A stretch of 64,000 bases of DNA, taken from positions 1,148,001 to 1,212,000 of the forward strand of contig NZ_JBBNAD010000005.1 of the NCBI RefSeq assembly GCF_037996765.1, read 5' to 3'. Numbering within the stretch: position 1 is the first letter of the stretch; every line of letters starts with the position of its first letter. This document shows, piece after piece, positions 50,173 through 59,084 of this stretch. The notes under the pieces were generated by a model, which was not told where the DNA came from, did no database searches, and was given only the letters and a program-made list of their open reading frames with translations. The translations under genes and the position numbers were made by a program. The stretch comes from Bdellovibrio sp. GT3. Its GTDB lineage: Bacteria > Bdellovibrionota > Bdellovibrionia > Bdellovibrionales > Bdellovibrionaceae.

Positions 50173-52902
50173 ATGCTACAAATTGTCCCCATTAAAAATC
50201 GCTCGCAAATCAACGAGCTGTTTACAAATTATGACCCACGAACTCAATCGTGGCTGGTATCGGATTTGCGCACCAAATTCGAATTGCAGCAAAAGATTTT
50301 GGCTCGTGATGGACAATACGTGGACGAATCCGTTCTGCGTGCCAGTGATTTGTGGAAACTTCTTTTAAAACGCCTCGAACCGCGTTTGCGCCTGGTCAGC
50401 GATCCATTTGCGCGATCCATTTTGCGCACGATTTTGGATGAGCACTCTGAAGTATTGGGTGTGAACTCCTCCGCAGAAGACACCGTATTTTCTTATATCG
50501 ATCAATTGGCGCCAGTACTATTCTCCGAAAACGGCATGGGCATGCTGACGGAATGGTTTGAAGGCCATCCCGAGGCAAAGAATCGCTGGGGAGCCTGGGC
50601 GAATCGCGCGTACCTGTGTTCTCAGTATTTGATCAAACAATACAATATCATTACTGCTGATTGGATCACATCCTATCTACAATCTTTCAATCAACTTGAA
50701 CGAGTATGGGATATTCCCTTGATCGTTGATCTTAGTGGAGAGATTTCCCGCGTTGAGGCGGAGATCCTGCACACGCTTTCGCGCAGTATCGATGTGGTGA
50801 TTCTGGAACCAACTCCGACCTGGTCCGAAGAATTTAAATATCTTCTGAAACCCTACGAAGATTTGCGTGGCAAAAGTAATTCCATCAAAAATCTTCAGCC
50901 AGTGGAGCCGACAAAAAAGAAACGGGAGATCCTGCGTTTTTCAGGCATGTTGGCTGAAACCAAAAACTCCGTGGGCCAGGTTCGTAAATGGCTTGAAGAG
51001 GGTGTGCCGGCCGAAAATATCGCAGTGATTGCACCGGATATTGAGCAGTATTGGCCGGTCCTTCAGGCCTTTCTGAAGGAAGAGGGCATTCCTGTCCAAA
51101 AAGATATCACTCACAAAGTGCAAAGCTTGCCTGCAGCGACTCGTTGGCTGGCGACTCTGCGAGCAAAAAGTGGGCGCTTGTCTTCCTCGGATCTGGAGAT
51201 TTCATTTTTCGACAAGCATGAATCCCAAGCATTGCGCTACGAGGACTTCAAGGCTCTGTTTAAAAGTCTTTATGTTAACGAAGACCTTGCCCGTAATGAA
51301 CTGATTCAAAAAATTTATTTCGAACAAATCGATCTGACCGGTCTGGTTTCCCGCGATGAGTTCGTGGGTAAAGCGTTAAGTTTTTGGAGCTCCAATGACA
51401 CGGAGATCGTGCAAATCGTTCTGCGTGAGCTATTGCAAAATGCCACAATAAACACAAAGCTGATCTGGAAAGAATGGTTGAGTTATCTGGAAAGCATCGT
51501 GGCCGCCAAAGAGTACACCGTCGAAAAAGGTGATGGCTCCGGTGTTCTGGTCACAAAACTGATGTCGGCGTACAGTGAAAAAGCCCGTTATCGCGTGTTC
51601 CTGGGGCTAACGGATGAGTCGCTGAAGTCCCGAAATAAAACCCAGCTTTCCGGTACGGACTATTTCGACCTTTCAAAAGATATTGGATTTTATCTGGATA
51701 ATCCGGATCAAAGCGATCTGGCATTCGAGTTGAAACTTCTGGCGGAAGCGGATTCCTCTCATGATATCTATTGTTTCGGCGGAACGGATTTTTCCGGCAC
51801 CTTGTGCTCACCATCAACTTTTTGGATGGGACTTAATGAAGGACACGTCCATGAGCATTTGACTCTTCCATTGGAAACCCGATGGGATGAGTTGCAATAC
51901 TCGCAGGAGGGTTCTTCACGTCCATGGATCGAAAGCCGCTCCACGGAAATTGAACATAAAATCAAACAGGATCTGGGGAAAGCCGAATTGCCTCTTGTGC
52001 AACTTAATAAGCTGCCAAGTATTTCTGCTTCCGCTATTGAAAGCTATCTGGAGTGTCCTTTTATTTTCGCGGCACAACGGTATTTCAAGTTAAAAGACCT
52101 GCCGGAAATTGACCTGGATGTGGATCACCGCACCCGCGGACAACTGGCCCATGCTCTGTTCGAAAAGCTGACTCAGGAACCGATGCGCTTTGACTGGAAG
52201 ACAGAGGAGATTGAACAACTTCTGGAAACGACCCGTAAAGAAAAGGGTCTTCTGTTTGCCGACGAACGCCTGTGGATTCCTTTAAGAAAAAAGCATATTC
52301 AACTGGCACAAAGATTTTTGGATTTTGAAAAACAGTGGCGTCAGGAATACAACCGCACGAAAACTTTGGCGCGGGAAAAACGTTTTGAATTTTATTTGGA
52401 TCCCAAGACCGGTGAATTAAGCAAAGAACCAACAGACAGTGCCTTCCGCATCTCCGGTTCTATTGATCGCGTGGATTCGGATCAAAATGGCCAATTGGTA
52501 TTGTTGGATTATAAGAGTTCCAGCGGCGGGATATCCGCTCATGGATCCTGGCTTAAAAACCAAGAGCTCCAGTTGCTGTTCTACATGTGGGTTATTGAAA
52601 AATCCCTTATCGAGGACATCAAGGGCGAGGTTATCGGTTTATTCTATTATATTTTCCGTACCTTTGATCGCAAAGGTTTCCGTGTGAATGATCTTGCTGG
52701 AAGTTTGTATCCGGCGACTCGCACGAAAGACAAAAACGCTACTTTAGAGGCAAAGGAACTTTACCTGACAGAGTTTTCAAAAATTCTGATGTCGACGCTG
52801 GAACGCATTCGACTTGGGGAGATTCGTCCAGAGCCAGTGGACACGCAATCTTGTAACGGCTGTGAATGGAGACGACAATGTCGAGCACCACATCTGAATT
52901 AA
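50173..52902 (+). CDS. addB: AddB-type helicase-nuclease subunit
   Basis: 909 residues. The long N-terminal region looks like an inactivated helicase; no P-loop is seen in the first 40 residues. The C-terminal nuclease domain has 'SASAIESYLECPFIFAAQRYF' leading to 'GQLAHALFEKL', then 'GSIDRVDSDQNGQLVLLDYKSSS' (PD-(D/E)XK motif D-x(n)-DYK) and the closing 'CNGCEWRRQC'. The four cysteines (C in LECPF plus C-x2-C-x5-C) match the iron-sulfur staple of AddB nucleases. With AddA it would resect double-strand ends for recombination and degrade foreign DNA. The addA gene overlaps its end. It lies seven bases after a barrel gene, an unusual neighbour. Confidence 0.88.
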   Translation: MLQIVPIKNRSQINELFTNYDPRTQSWLVSDLRTKFELQQKILARDGQYVDESVLRASDLWKLLLKRLEPRLRLVSDPFARSILRTILDEHSEVLGVNSSAEDTVFSYIDQLAPVLFSENGMGMLTEWFEGHPEAKNRWGAWANRAYLCSQYLIKQYNIITADWITSYLQSFNQLERVWDIPLIVDLSGEISRVEAEILHTLSRSIDVVILEPTPTWSEEFKYLLKPYEDLRGKSNSIKNLQPVEPTKKKREILRFSGMLAETKNSVGQVRKWLEEGVPAENIAVIAPDIEQYWPVLQAFLKEEGIPVQKDITHKVQSLPAATRWLATLRAKSGRLSSSDLEISFFDKHESQALRYEDFKALFKSLYVNEDLARNELIQKIYFEQIDLTGLVSRDEFVGKALSFWSSNDTEIVQIVLRELLQNATINTKLIWKEWLSYLESIVAAKEYTVEKGDGSGVLVTKLMSAYSEKARYRVFLGLTDESLKSRNKTQLSGTDYFDLSKDIGFYLDNPDQSDLAFELKLLAEADSSHDIYCFGGTDFSGTLCSPSTFWMGLNEGHVHEHLTLPLETRWDELQYSQEGSSRPWIESRSTEIEHKIKQDLGKAELPLVQLNKLPSISASAIESYLECPFIFAAQRYFKLKDLPEIDLDVDHRTRGQLAHALFEKLTQEPMRFDWKTEEIEQLLETTRKEKGLLFADERLWIPLRKKHIQLAQRFLDFEKQWRQEYNRTKTLAREKRFEFYLDPKTGELSKEPTDSAFRISGSIDRVDSDQNGQLVLLDYKSSSGGISAHGSWLKNQELQLLFYMWVIEKSLIEDIKGEVIGLFYYIFRTFDRKGFRVNDLAGSLYPATRTKDKNATLEAKELYLTEFSKILMSTLERIRLGEIRPEPVDTQSCNGCEWRRQCRAPHLN

Positions 52903-55900
52903 AAAACACAATTCTGCGTGCGGGTGCCGGTGCTGGTAAGACCACCACATTAACGGCGTTGTTTTTGGATTTTGCTTCTGATTTCAAAAGCAAACATCAA
53001 AGATTTCCGCGCATCGTGGTCACCACGTTCACGCGTAAGGCGACTCAAGAATTGAAAGAGCGTCTTTCCGCAAAAGCTTTGGAAAAGAAGCGTGAAGACC
53101 TGTTCCATTTCGCCAACTCCCGTTCACAAGTGCAGATTTCTACCATCCATGGTGTTCTGAGCTTGTTTTTGTCCCGCTATGGCTCTGCTATCGGACTGAC
53201 TCCTGATTATAAAATCATGAGCGACAGTGAGATTCGCAGGGGAGCTCGTAAGATTATGCGCAAGCATATTCTGGAGAACCCATCATTGCAGGAGCTTTTG
53301 GAAGAGTATGAATTCAGTGTCATTGAAAGTGCCCTGATGCAGTATTTTTCAGAACGTATCGTATTTCCGCAGGCACGCTTCATCACTTTGGATGAGCAGG
53401 AGTCAGCAACACGCAAAGTGATCAAGGATATTTCTGGCAGACTTAAAAGATTGTGCGTTGAGATTGATCAGGAAACTGAACATGAAAAGTGGAAAGAGTA
53501 CGTCGCCACTTTGCACTCTTTTAACTGGGATGCCGAGGACCTTGGGCAGTTTTTCGGACTGCTACAGGGAATGTGGGATGGAATCACCAAACCTTCGTAT
53601 TTGAAAAAGAACCCGCCATTCAGTGCAAGTCTTAATGAGGAGCTGGAAGAGCTGCGCGATCGTATTGATAAGCTGCTCGAATCCGCTCGTTATCGTCCGG
53701 ATTTCTGGGCAAGACATCAAAAAAACTGCGAACTGTTCGAACAGCTGGCGCAGCTTTTTTGCCGGGATCTGATGCAGCAAAAGCTTGAAAACGGTTTGCT
53801 GTCGATGGCGGATCTTGAAACATTCGCTTATAAAATCATCAAGGATTCACCAGAGTCTGCAGAGAATTTCTCTCAGGAATGGGACTTCTGGATGGTGGAT
53901 GAGTATCAGGATACCAGCCCCATTCAAGTGGAAATCCTAAGAAACTTGATCGGCGCAAAGCCGTACTTCGTGGTGGGTGATCCTCAACAAAGTATCTATC
54001 TGTTCCGTGGAGCCAGATCCGAAGTGTTTCAGGAAAAAGTGGCGGAAGTTCAATCTCAGGACGGTGAAGTTCAAGTCAAACTTGTTAATTACCGTTCCAC
54101 TCCCGAAGTGCTGGAGTTCTTCAATCATTACTTTACCAGATTGGATGGCAAGCAGTTCGCGGCCATGACTCCCGCACCTGATAAAGAAAGAAAAGGTCCG
54201 GCGGACCCAGTAGTGCAAGTGCTGGTGACAGAGACGACCGACGAGGACGAAATTTCCAGAGAATACCTGGGAACTGTTGCCCGTATTCAGGAGCTATTGA
54301 AAGAGGGCGTCAGCCCCGAACAAATCTGTATTCTTTCCCGCACGCATAAAGTTTTGGCGGATATCGCCAAAGTTGCTCAGGATCACGGTGTGCCTTTGCA
54401 ACTTCACAGCGGAAGTGGTTTTTATGAGCGCCGTGAAGTTATTGATGCGTTGGCGATTCTAAAGTTCTTGGTGAATCCTCATGACAACGCCAATTTGGTG
54501 GCCTTATTGCGCTCGCCATGGCTGGTGATGGCGGATTCTGACATTCTGGAGCTTTGCCACAACTTCAAACACTCGTTCTGGCGTGAAGCTTTAAAGACGC
54601 TGGAGAACCGCTCATCATCTCATCCTGTGGCAATTTTGAAGTCACTTTTGGAAATGAGCGAGGAAAAAGGTTTGTCCTTTACTTTGAAAACAGCACTGAT
54701 TGATTTAGGGTTGTTTGATTATTCCGCGCGCATAGATTCCACGGGACGTCGTGAGGCAAATCTGTGGAAGGTCGTTTATCTTTTAAGTACTGAAGAGCGC
54801 CGTCCTGGTTTTAATTTCCTGGATTTCTTAGACTCCAGTCTGGACTCGTTGTCGACAGATGAAGGTGGCGAGGATTCAGATGCCACTCCGGTGATTGAGC
54901 CCAAACGTGTGAACTTCATGACTGTGCATGCCTCCAAGGGTTTGCAATTTGATCACGTTATTTTGCCGGGCATGGGTAAAGATCCAAGAGCAAGTCATGC
55001 TCCTGTTATTTCATTTGCTGAGAAATCCGGACAATGGACTTTGAAAATCCGCGATGAGGAAACGCAGATGCTGGCAAGCAGTATTCTGGCGGATCAGATC
55101 ATGGAAGAGCTTCGTCGCCGCGAGGGCGAGGAGTTCCTGCGGGTTCTATACGTGGCGTTGACTCGCGCCAAAGAAGGCGTGACGTTGCAGTGGGATTTGA
55201 AAAAAGTCGGAAAAAAATCCTGGGCCACGCAGTGTCCTTTGAATATCGAAGAAGGTTTGCACGAGGAAAAAGATTTCTCTTACGTGGTTCGCCGGGAAAA
55301 TCCGCAACCTGTGACCTTGGCAGACCAGGAGTTGGAAGTGAAACAGCTACGCACTCCATGGGCTCCAATCCGTAAGGAAGAAAAACGCAAACACATTTCC
55401 GTAACCGCACTAGTGACGCCAGAGTCTGCAGAGGGCTCTTCGCACGTGATGTCCGTTGCTCAACTGGCACCAGGCCTGGCAAGAGCCCAACAAGGGACGA
55501 CTGCGCACAGATTGTTTGAAGCGCTGAAGTTTACGTCCTATCAGGATCTTCTGAAAATTCCGGAGTATGTTGATCTTAAAAATCCGTTGGTATTCTTGGC
55601 GGAAACAGAGCAGCTGCCGCTTTTGAAAATCATTGAAAACGGCTATGTGGAGTGGGGATTTGCCCTGGTCGAGCAGAATGCTCTTATGCAGGGGCAAATC
55701 GACTTATGGGGTATCGTCGATGATACTTTATGGCTGGTGGATTACAAAACCGGTTCACAACGTTATTCTGAAACTGCGTTCAAGCAATTGGAAGCTTATG
55801 CCTGGGCACTTTATCGTATGAAGTATCTGGATAAAGTGAAAACGGTGAAGCTTGCGGTCGTTTATCCGATGGACGAAATTGTTAAAATCAAAGAAATACT

Positions 55901-55961
55901 GTCTTTGACGGAATTGAATAACCGCATGAAGTCGCAGATCGCGGATTACATTAAAACGTAG
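52878..55961 (+). CDS. addA: AddA-type UvrD-like helicase-nuclease
   Basis: 1027 residues from the ATG at 52878, chosen for its GGAG ribosome site over the ATG at 52866; it overlaps addB by 25 bases. SF1 helicase motifs are: Walker A 'LRAGAGAGKTTTL' (about 14-26), 'TTFTRKATQELKERL', 'ISTIHGVL', Walker B 'DEYQDTSPIQ', 'VGDPQQSIYLFRGA', 'VNFMTVHASKGLQFDHVI' and 'LRVLYVALTRAKEGV'. The C-terminal nuclease reads 'GQIDLWGIVDDTLWLVDYKTGS' followed by 'QLEAYAWAL'. This is the AddA layout: the motor that unwinds and cuts DNA ends with AddB, feeding RecA. A recBCD set is not seen in the window. Confidence 0.92.
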   Translation: MSSTTSELKNTILRAGAGAGKTTTLTALFLDFASDFKSKHQRFPRIVVTTFTRKATQELKERLSAKALEKKREDLFHFANSRSQVQISTIHGVLSLFLSRYGSAIGLTPDYKIMSDSEIRRGARKIMRKHILENPSLQELLEEYEFSVIESALMQYFSERIVFPQARFITLDEQESATRKVIKDISGRLKRLCVEIDQETEHEKWKEYVATLHSFNWDAEDLGQFFGLLQGMWDGITKPSYLKKNPPFSASLNEELEELRDRIDKLLESARYRPDFWARHQKNCELFEQLAQLFCRDLMQQKLENGLLSMADLETFAYKIIKDSPESAENFSQEWDFWMVDEYQDTSPIQVEILRNLIGAKPYFVVGDPQQSIYLFRGARSEVFQEKVAEVQSQDGEVQVKLVNYRSTPEVLEFFNHYFTRLDGKQFAAMTPAPDKERKGPADPVVQVLVTETTDEDEISREYLGTVARIQELLKEGVSPEQICILSRTHKVLADIAKVAQDHGVPLQLHSGSGFYERREVIDALAILKFLVNPHDNANLVALLRSPWLVMADSDILELCHNFKHSFWREALKTLENRSSSHPVAILKSLLEMSEEKGLSFTLKTALIDLGLFDYSARIDSTGRREANLWKVVYLLSTEERRPGFNFLDFLDSSLDSLSTDEGGEDSDATPVIEPKRVNFMTVHASKGLQFDHVILPGMGKDPRASHAPVISFAEKSGQWTLKIRDEETQMLASSILADQIMEELRRREGEEFLRVLYVALTRAKEGVTLQWDLKKVGKKSWATQCPLNIEEGLHEEKDFSYVVRRENPQPVTLADQELEVKQLRTPWAPIRKEEKRKHISVTALVTPESAEGSSHVMSVAQLAPGLARAQQGTTAHRLFEALKFTSYQDLLKIPEYVDLKNPLVFLAETEQLPLLKIIENGYVEWGFALVEQNALMQGQIDLWGIVDDTLWLVDYKTGSQRYSETAFKQLEAYAWALYRMKYLDKVKTVKLAVVYPMDEIVKIKEILSLTELNNRMKSQIADYIKT

Positions 55962-56008
55962 CTGGTCATTGATTGACTCAAGCAGCCTGTCCGTTCGAGG
56001 ATCAGGGT

Positions 56009-56761
56009 GTGACAAATACAGCACGTGGATACATTCAAATCTTTACTGATGGCGCTTGCTCTGGCAATCCCGGCCCGGGTGGCTGGGGCGCTGTCGTTCT
56101 TTTACAAAACGATTCCGTAACAGAATTGGGTGGTGGCGATCGTCCCACCACGAACAATCGGATGGAGATGAAGGCAACGCTGGAAGCGTTGAAGTTTGTC
56201 TCTGAAATTCCAGGTCCTGTGCATTTCTACACAGATTCCACCTATGTCATTCGCGGTATCACGCAATGGATCTTCGGTTGGAAGAAGCGCGGCTGGAAAA
56301 CGGCAGAAGGTGCCGAAGTTCTGAATCGCGATTTGTGGGAGGAACTGGGACAGGTGGTGCAGGCCCGCGGAGCCAGCAACAAAGTTGATTGGCGCTACAG
56401 TCGCGGCCACGTGGGAATTCCAGGGAATGAACGTTGTGATCAAATCGCAGTGGCATTTTCCAAGAATGACCACGTTAGCTTGTATACTGGAAGTTTAAAG
56501 AATTACCCTGTCAGTATTCTGGAAGTGCCTGCCGATCACTCTTTGCCGGAGATGAAGTCCCCGACAGAGAAAAAGGCGGCATTCAGTTATTTAAGCAATA
56601 TCGGTGGACTGGTTTATCGTCATAGGGACTGGCCATCTTGTCAGAAGCGAGTGAATGGTCAGTCTGGTGCTAAGTTCAAAAAATCCACGTCGGCTCAGGA
56701 TGAACAAGAAATTCTGAAATCCTGGGGACTTCCTGCCAGCACACCGATCAAGGAAGGTTAA
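56009..56761 (+). CDS. rnhA: RNase HI with a C-terminal hybrid-binding-like domain
   Basis: 250 residues from a GTG at 56009 with GAGG eight bases upstream; an earlier TTG at 55973 would add twelve unconserved residues. The RNase HI domain has the full DEDD set: 'FTDGACSGNPGPGGWG', 'NNRMEMKATLEAL', 'FYTDSTYVI' and 'GHVGIPGNERCDQIA'. After a linker, the last 55 residues ('LVYRHRDWPSCQKRVNGQSG', then ARF-like 'AKFKKS', 'EIIK'-like 'EILKSWGL') match the viroplasmin/hybrid-binding domain that normally precedes RNase H1 in eukaryotes. It removes RNA from RNA-DNA hybrids. It follows addA by 47 bases. Confidence 0.92.
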   Translation: MTNTARGYIQIFTDGACSGNPGPGGWGAVVLLQNDSVTELGGGDRPTTNNRMEMKATLEALKFVSEIPGPVHFYTDSTYVIRGITQWIFGWKKRGWKTAEGAEVLNRDLWEELGQVVQARGASNKVDWRYSRGHVGIPGNERCDQIAVAFSKNDHVSLYTGSLKNYPVSILEVPADHSLPEMKSPTEKKAAFSYLSNIGGLVYRHRDWPSCQKRVNGQSGAKFKKSTSAQDEQEILKSWGLPASTPIKEG

Positions 56762-56766
56762 GTTAT

Positions 56767-57540
56767 ATGGAGATCACGGGACGTCATATTTTAGTGACTG
56801 GTGCAAATCGAGGTGTTGGTCGTGCATTTGCAAAAATGTGCGCGGAAAACAAGGCCCATTTGCATCTGGTGGTTCGCTCTGAAGACAGCAATCTGGTGGA
56901 GGAGTTGAAATCTGAAGGGGCTAAATCTGTCACCGTATGGACTGCCGATTTGGCAAAGCGCGAGTCGGTAAACTCACTGGTGGCTCAGCTTCAGGGAACT
57001 CAGATTGATATTCTTTTCAATAATGCGGGACAGTTGACCGGTGGTTTGTTGGAATCTCAACCCATTGATGAAATTTGCGAGATGATTCAAGTCAATGTCA
57101 GCAGTTTGATTCAGCTGACTCATGGGGTGTTGCCGGGAATGCTTGAGCGCAAACGTGGCAAGATCATCAATGTCTCCAGCATCACTGCATTCATGGATTT
57201 GCCTGCGAACTCCACTTATGCAGCGACTAAGTCTGCGGTTGCTGCATTTACACGAAGTCTGCGGGTGGAGTTGAAGGATACAGGTGTTACGACGCTGCTT
57301 TTGATCCCGCCGGGGATCAAAACGAGAATGTATGATAAAGTGATGGGGGCGTTTGGTTCCCACATTGAAATGCCGGATAAAACCATTTCACCATCCCAGT
57401 ATGTTAAAATGATTCGCGAGGCGATTCTTCATGATTTGGAAGTGGTGCAGCCATCAGGAATGATGGGGCTGATGTTCAAGGCGGCAAGATTTGCAAAGCC
57501 TGTATTTGATTTCGAGATCGCACGTCGATTTCATAGATAA
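56767..57540 (+). CDS. Short-chain dehydrogenase/reductase
   Basis: 257 residues. The Rossmann loop is VTGANRGVGRAFA; 'ILFNNAGQ' is the NNAG motif; the catalytic serine is in 'IINVSSITAF', and the YxxxK pair is in 'STYAATKSAVAAFTRSL'. These are the standard motifs of classical SDRs (YkwE/DltE-like, COG0300). The substrate cannot be inferred. The C-terminus has hydrophobic stretches ('GMMGLMFKAARFAK') that might contact membrane or lipid. It ends the addB-addA-rnhA run, starting five bases after the rnhA stop, and is closed by a strong terminator. Confidence 0.92.
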   Translation: MEITGRHILVTGANRGVGRAFAKMCAENKAHLHLVVRSEDSNLVEELKSEGAKSVTVWTADLAKRESVNSLVAQLQGTQIDILFNNAGQLTGGLLESQPIDEICEMIQVNVSSLIQLTHGVLPGMLERKRGKIINVSSITAFMDLPANSTYAATKSAVAAFTRSLRVELKDTGVTTLLLIPPGIKTRMYDKVMGAFGSHIEMPDKTISPSQYVKMIREAILHDLEVVQPSGMMGLMFKAARFAKPVFDFEIARRFHR

Positions 57541-57568
57541 AAAAAGGGGACTTGAGGTCCCCTTTTTT
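57541..57568. terminator. Bidirectional Rho-independent terminator
   Basis: AAAAAGGGGAC pairs with GTCCCCTTTTT around TTGAG, directly after the SDR stop on one side and the lipoprotein stop on the other. It ends both convergent units. Confidence 0.93.
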
Positions 57569-58163
57569 ATTTCTTATTAAAGCTCAAAATTCCTGATCCG
57601 ACCGGGCCTGTGACTGTAACCTTCATCTCTTTGCCAGAGATAGTCTTTTCAGAGACCGGGAAGGTTAAGCTGTACGGTGTGTAGAAGCGGTTGTGAGTAG
57701 GGTACAGGCTGATCAGCTCTGCCAAAGAAGATTTGAGTCGAGTGACTTTGCCTTCATATCTTCTGCCATCTACATCCAGAAAAGCTTTCCAAAGTGATTT
57801 GGGAGTGCCCAGGTTGTCGTTCTGTCTTTCAGGAGTGAAGAAGCTTAAGAAGAACTCGGTCTCGGTGCTTAGGCGGGTTGCAACCTTGCCTCTTTCTTCC
57901 TGGAACTTTGCTTCATCCCACAGGTATATCCGGGTCTTTTGATCAAGCTGTGCTTCCAGAACTTCAGAGCTTAGCAACGTGGCTTGCATTTCCAGAACAT
58001 TGTACAGGCCGGAATACTTTGTTGTTCTATCAGTAAACTTTTGAACCGTTTCGAAATACTGATCTTCTGTGCGCAAAGCGCGGCCTGAATCCGTCACTTC
58101 ATAAGAAGCACAGCCGGTCAGAAGAAGTGTCAGCAATAGTGGAAGTGCTAAAATGTATTTCAT
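57567..58163 (-). CDS. Lipoprotein of unknown function
   Basis: 198 residues. The lipoprotein signal (KYILALPLLLTLLLTGC) ends with acylated Cys18. The mature region is helical ('EDQYFETVQKFTDRTTKYSGLYNVLEMQATLL') for about 110 residues and then has a beta-strand C-terminal half ending 'GSGILSFNKK'. No family is recognised. Its start overlaps the stop of the lipase-like gene upstream by four bases, so the two are translated together. The lipoprotein may be an envelope partner of that hydrolase or simply an operon neighbour. Confidence 0.78.
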   Translation of the reverse strand: MKYILALPLLLTLLLTGCASYEVTDSGRALRTEDQYFETVQKFTDRTTKYSGLYNVLEMQATLLSSEVLEAQLDQKTRIYLWDEAKFQEERGKVATRLSTETEFFLSFFTPERQNDNLGTPKSLWKAFLDVDGRRYEGKVTRLKSSLAELISLYPTHNRFYTPYSLTFPVSEKTISGKEMKVTVTGPVGSGILSFNKK

Positions 58164-59014
58164 GTGCGGTTCTCCAAAAAGCCATCTAGAAATCTTTTAA
58201 TATCAGCAAAAGCCGTGTCCCGCATTACATCGTTCACGATTTCATGCTTAGCATTAGGATAAACCTTGAGCTCTTTCTTTTTGCTGCCCAGTTTTTCAAA
58301 AAACTTTGTAGCTTCCGGTGTGCTGCAAATAGGATCTTTTTCCGGAAGGATGAACAGAGCAGGTTTTTTGATTTCACCGGCACGAGGTCGGACGAAATCC
58401 CAATTTTCCAGCATCCCTGTGAATACGCCCGGGGACATTTTCACATGTCGAAGGGAGTCGTTTTCATATTCGCGAATGACATCAGGATCGCTGGTAAGAG
58501 CGTTATTGTTGATCTCATTACCCAAGGTCAACTTCGGCAGGATTTTATTTAGCAAGAAAGCCGCTGTGGATTTGATCAGGGGAACTTCCATGGAAAGACC
58601 CAGCAAAGGTGCGCTGACGATCATACCATCGAATTTCAAATCAGGATTGCGTAGCAATGTTTTTACTTCAATCAGGCCACCCATGGAGTGACTGAACAGA
58701 ATGACAGGGCCCTTTTTGACTTTCTCTATGGAAGTTACCATGTCGATAAAAATTTTATGGTCTTTGCAGTAGTCATCAAAGTGAGAGGCAAAGCCACGAT
58801 GACCTTCGGATCGGCCGTGGCCACGTAAATCCCAAGCGTAAAATGACCATTGATCATTCTTAAATGCCTCGATCAGGCGATGATAACATTCCGAGTGTTC
58901 ACCGTGACCGTGAGTGATGATGACTGTACCTTTGGCATTGGGATTGTCCCAAACTTGAAAGAACAAGTTGATGCCATCGAAACCTTTAAAAAAGCCTTCT
59001 TCGCGTTTGAACAT
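58160..59014 (-). CDS. Monoacylglycerol lipase-like alpha/beta hydrolase
   Basis: 284 residues without a signal peptide. 'IITHGHGEHSECYHRL' is the oxyanion region, 'YAWDLRGHGRSEGHRG' the second strand-turn, and 'ILFSHSMGGLIEVKTLL' carries the nucleophile serine. 'LILPEKDPICS'-like aspartate and 'YPNAKHEIVNDV' supply the acid and base. The set matches the Hydrolase_4/monoacylglycerol lipase family (PldB-like), which cleaves monoacylglycerols or lysophospholipids. It could process membrane lipids from prey or self. It is translationally coupled to the following lipoprotein gene. Confidence 0.88.
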   Translation of the reverse strand: MFKREEGFFKGFDGINLFFQVWDNPNAKGTVIITHGHGEHSECYHRLIEAFKNDQWSFYAWDLRGHGRSEGHRGFASHFDDYCKDHKIFIDMVTSIEKVKKGPVILFSHSMGGLIEVKTLLRNPDLKFDGMIVSAPLLGLSMEVPLIKSTAAFLLNKILPKLTLGNEINNNALTSDPDVIREYENDSLRHVKMSPGVFTGMLENWDFVRPRAGEIKKPALFILPEKDPICSTPEATKFFEKLGSKKKELKVYPNAKHEIVNDVMRDTAFADIKRFLDGFLENRT

Positions 59015-59084
59015 ATGAATTTAGATTGCCGCTTGCCCCAAGTGAAAACAAGGTTCTTTTTGCTTCGGGGCCCAGGTAATAGGT

